From NCBI RefSeq assembly GCF_002113125.1, contig NZ_NEJP01000001.1, forward strand, positions 186,001-250,000: DNA of 64,000 nt. Direction: 5' to 3'. This document shows, one piece after another, positions 63,506-64,000 of this stretch (position 1 is the stretch's first letter; every line of letters begins with the position of its first letter). Under the pieces are notes generated by a model that was given only the letters and a program-made list of their open reading frames with translations, made no database searches and was not told the DNA's origin. The DNA comes from Pseudomonas sp. B20(2017) (GTDB lineage Bacteria > Pseudomonadota > Gammaproteobacteria > Pseudomonadales > Pseudomonadaceae). The translations under genes and the position numbers were made by a program.

Positions 63506-64000
63506 TCAAGCTGTTTCCCGCACATCTTCGCCAGCCACGGGATAGAGCGCCTGCTGCTGTTCAATCCATGCATTGAGATTGGCGCCGACCATGCCCCGAC
63601 GCCACATGAGCCATGTTGTCGCACTGGCAAAAGGCTCGGCCAACGGATGCACCGCCACGCTTTCGCGCCCCGGCAGACTGGCGAGCATCGACTCCGACAT
63701 CAGTGCCACACCGCTGCCGGCAATCACACAGGCGAGCATGCCCTGATAGGACTCGATCTCCATCGCCCGGCCCATCGCTGCCTGATAGTGGGCGAACCAC
63801 GCTTCTAGCCGCGCACGATAGGCGCAGCCATGACGGAAGGTGAACACCGCCCGACCTTCGACATCCCTGGCGCTGCGTATCGGCGGGTGATCGGCCTCGC
63901 TGATCAGCACCAGCCGCTCGTTGCACAGCGGAACCCCGTCGATCCCGGCCAGTTGCGGCGGGCCATCCACCAGCGCCGCATCGAGACGCCCGGTGAGCAA
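63506..64000 (-). CDS. LysR-family regulator, C-terminal fragment
   Basis: The last ~164 residues of an LTTR sensor domain (GRLDAALVDGPPQLAGIDGV; MLACVIAGSGVALMSESML; WLMWRRGMVGANLNAWIEQQ). The DNA-binding N-terminus lies beyond the right edge. It resembles the regulator next to PA1414 in P. aeruginosa. The target is unknown. Confidence 0.85.
   Translation of the reverse strand: MLTGRLDAALVDGPPQLAGIDGVPLCNERLVLISEADHPPIRSARDVEGRAVFTFRHGCAYRARLEAWFAHYQAAMGRAMEIESYQGMLACVIAGSGVALMSESMLASLPGRESVAVHPLAEPFASATTWLMWRRGMVGANLNAWIEQQQALYPVAGEDVRETA

Overview
The window is chromosomal DNA of a Pseudomonas, most likely of the P. fluorescens group. This rests on the GC-rich coding style, paired REP elements of the GAGCGAGCTTGCTCGC type, and recognisable Pseudomonas blocks: phhR/phhABC-aroP, rluB-scpBA, and gbuR/gbuA with two transporters. 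It holds about 50 genes and no rRNA or tRNA that I can see. The left edge cuts flgF; the right edge cuts a LysR regulator.

Layout. 1-91: start of flgF with a sigma-54 type promoter. 0.4-9.1 kb: aromatic amino acid catabolism (phhR facing phhA-phhB-phhC, then aroP), with an MFS transporter, arfB and small ORFs between. 9.5-15.4 kb: housekeeping genes (rluB, DUF1289, scpB, scpA, yciO, a PHP-domain RNase, yciB, yciI). 15.6-18.8 kb: an envelope-stress-like group (coiled-coil membrane protein, OmpR-type regulator, Spy/CpxP-like chaperone, histidine kinase). 18.9-26.2 kb: nitroreductase, trkH, two AraC regulators, DUF962, HD protein, LpxH-like phosphoesterase, DMT transporter, Rdx protein. 26.3-34.3 kb: a PlpD-type patatin autotransporter, a FimV-like protein, a MarR regulator, recQ, a UPF0149 protein and ybaN.

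34.3-40.3 kb is an AT-rich island unlike its surroundings. It carries one tightly coupled three-gene operon: a Cap4/PD-(D/E)xK-type nuclease-effector, a middle component, and a Rad50/SMC-like ATPase with a zinc-hook-like CxxC. I read this as a Lamassu (ABC-three-component) anti-phage/anti-plasmid system. No integrase or att site was found. Just to its right, a DUF6124 gene is preceded by a strongly structured leader with two mutually exclusive pairings, a candidate cis-acting RNA.

41.3-55.6 kb: a 2,885-residue LapA/MapA-family adhesin (retention module with a TAAG LapG-type site, near-identical 250-residue repeats, von Willebrand A domain, RTX C-terminus). It is divergent from its own type I secretion operon (TolC-like, ABC exporter, membrane fusion protein).

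55.7-64 kb: a DTW-domain tRNA modification enzyme. Then a gbuR/gbuA guanidino-compound locus with a 24-bp near-perfect palindrome between the two genes, followed by an NTF2-like protein, NCS1 and SSS transporters and an MBL-fold hydrolase. The end holds an acyl-carrier-like protein lacking the phosphopantetheine serine, a PA1414-like small ORF (possibly the dual locus known as the SicX sRNA in P. aeruginosa) and the LysR fragment.

All family names are from reading translated motifs and from memory of the families; no database search was run.
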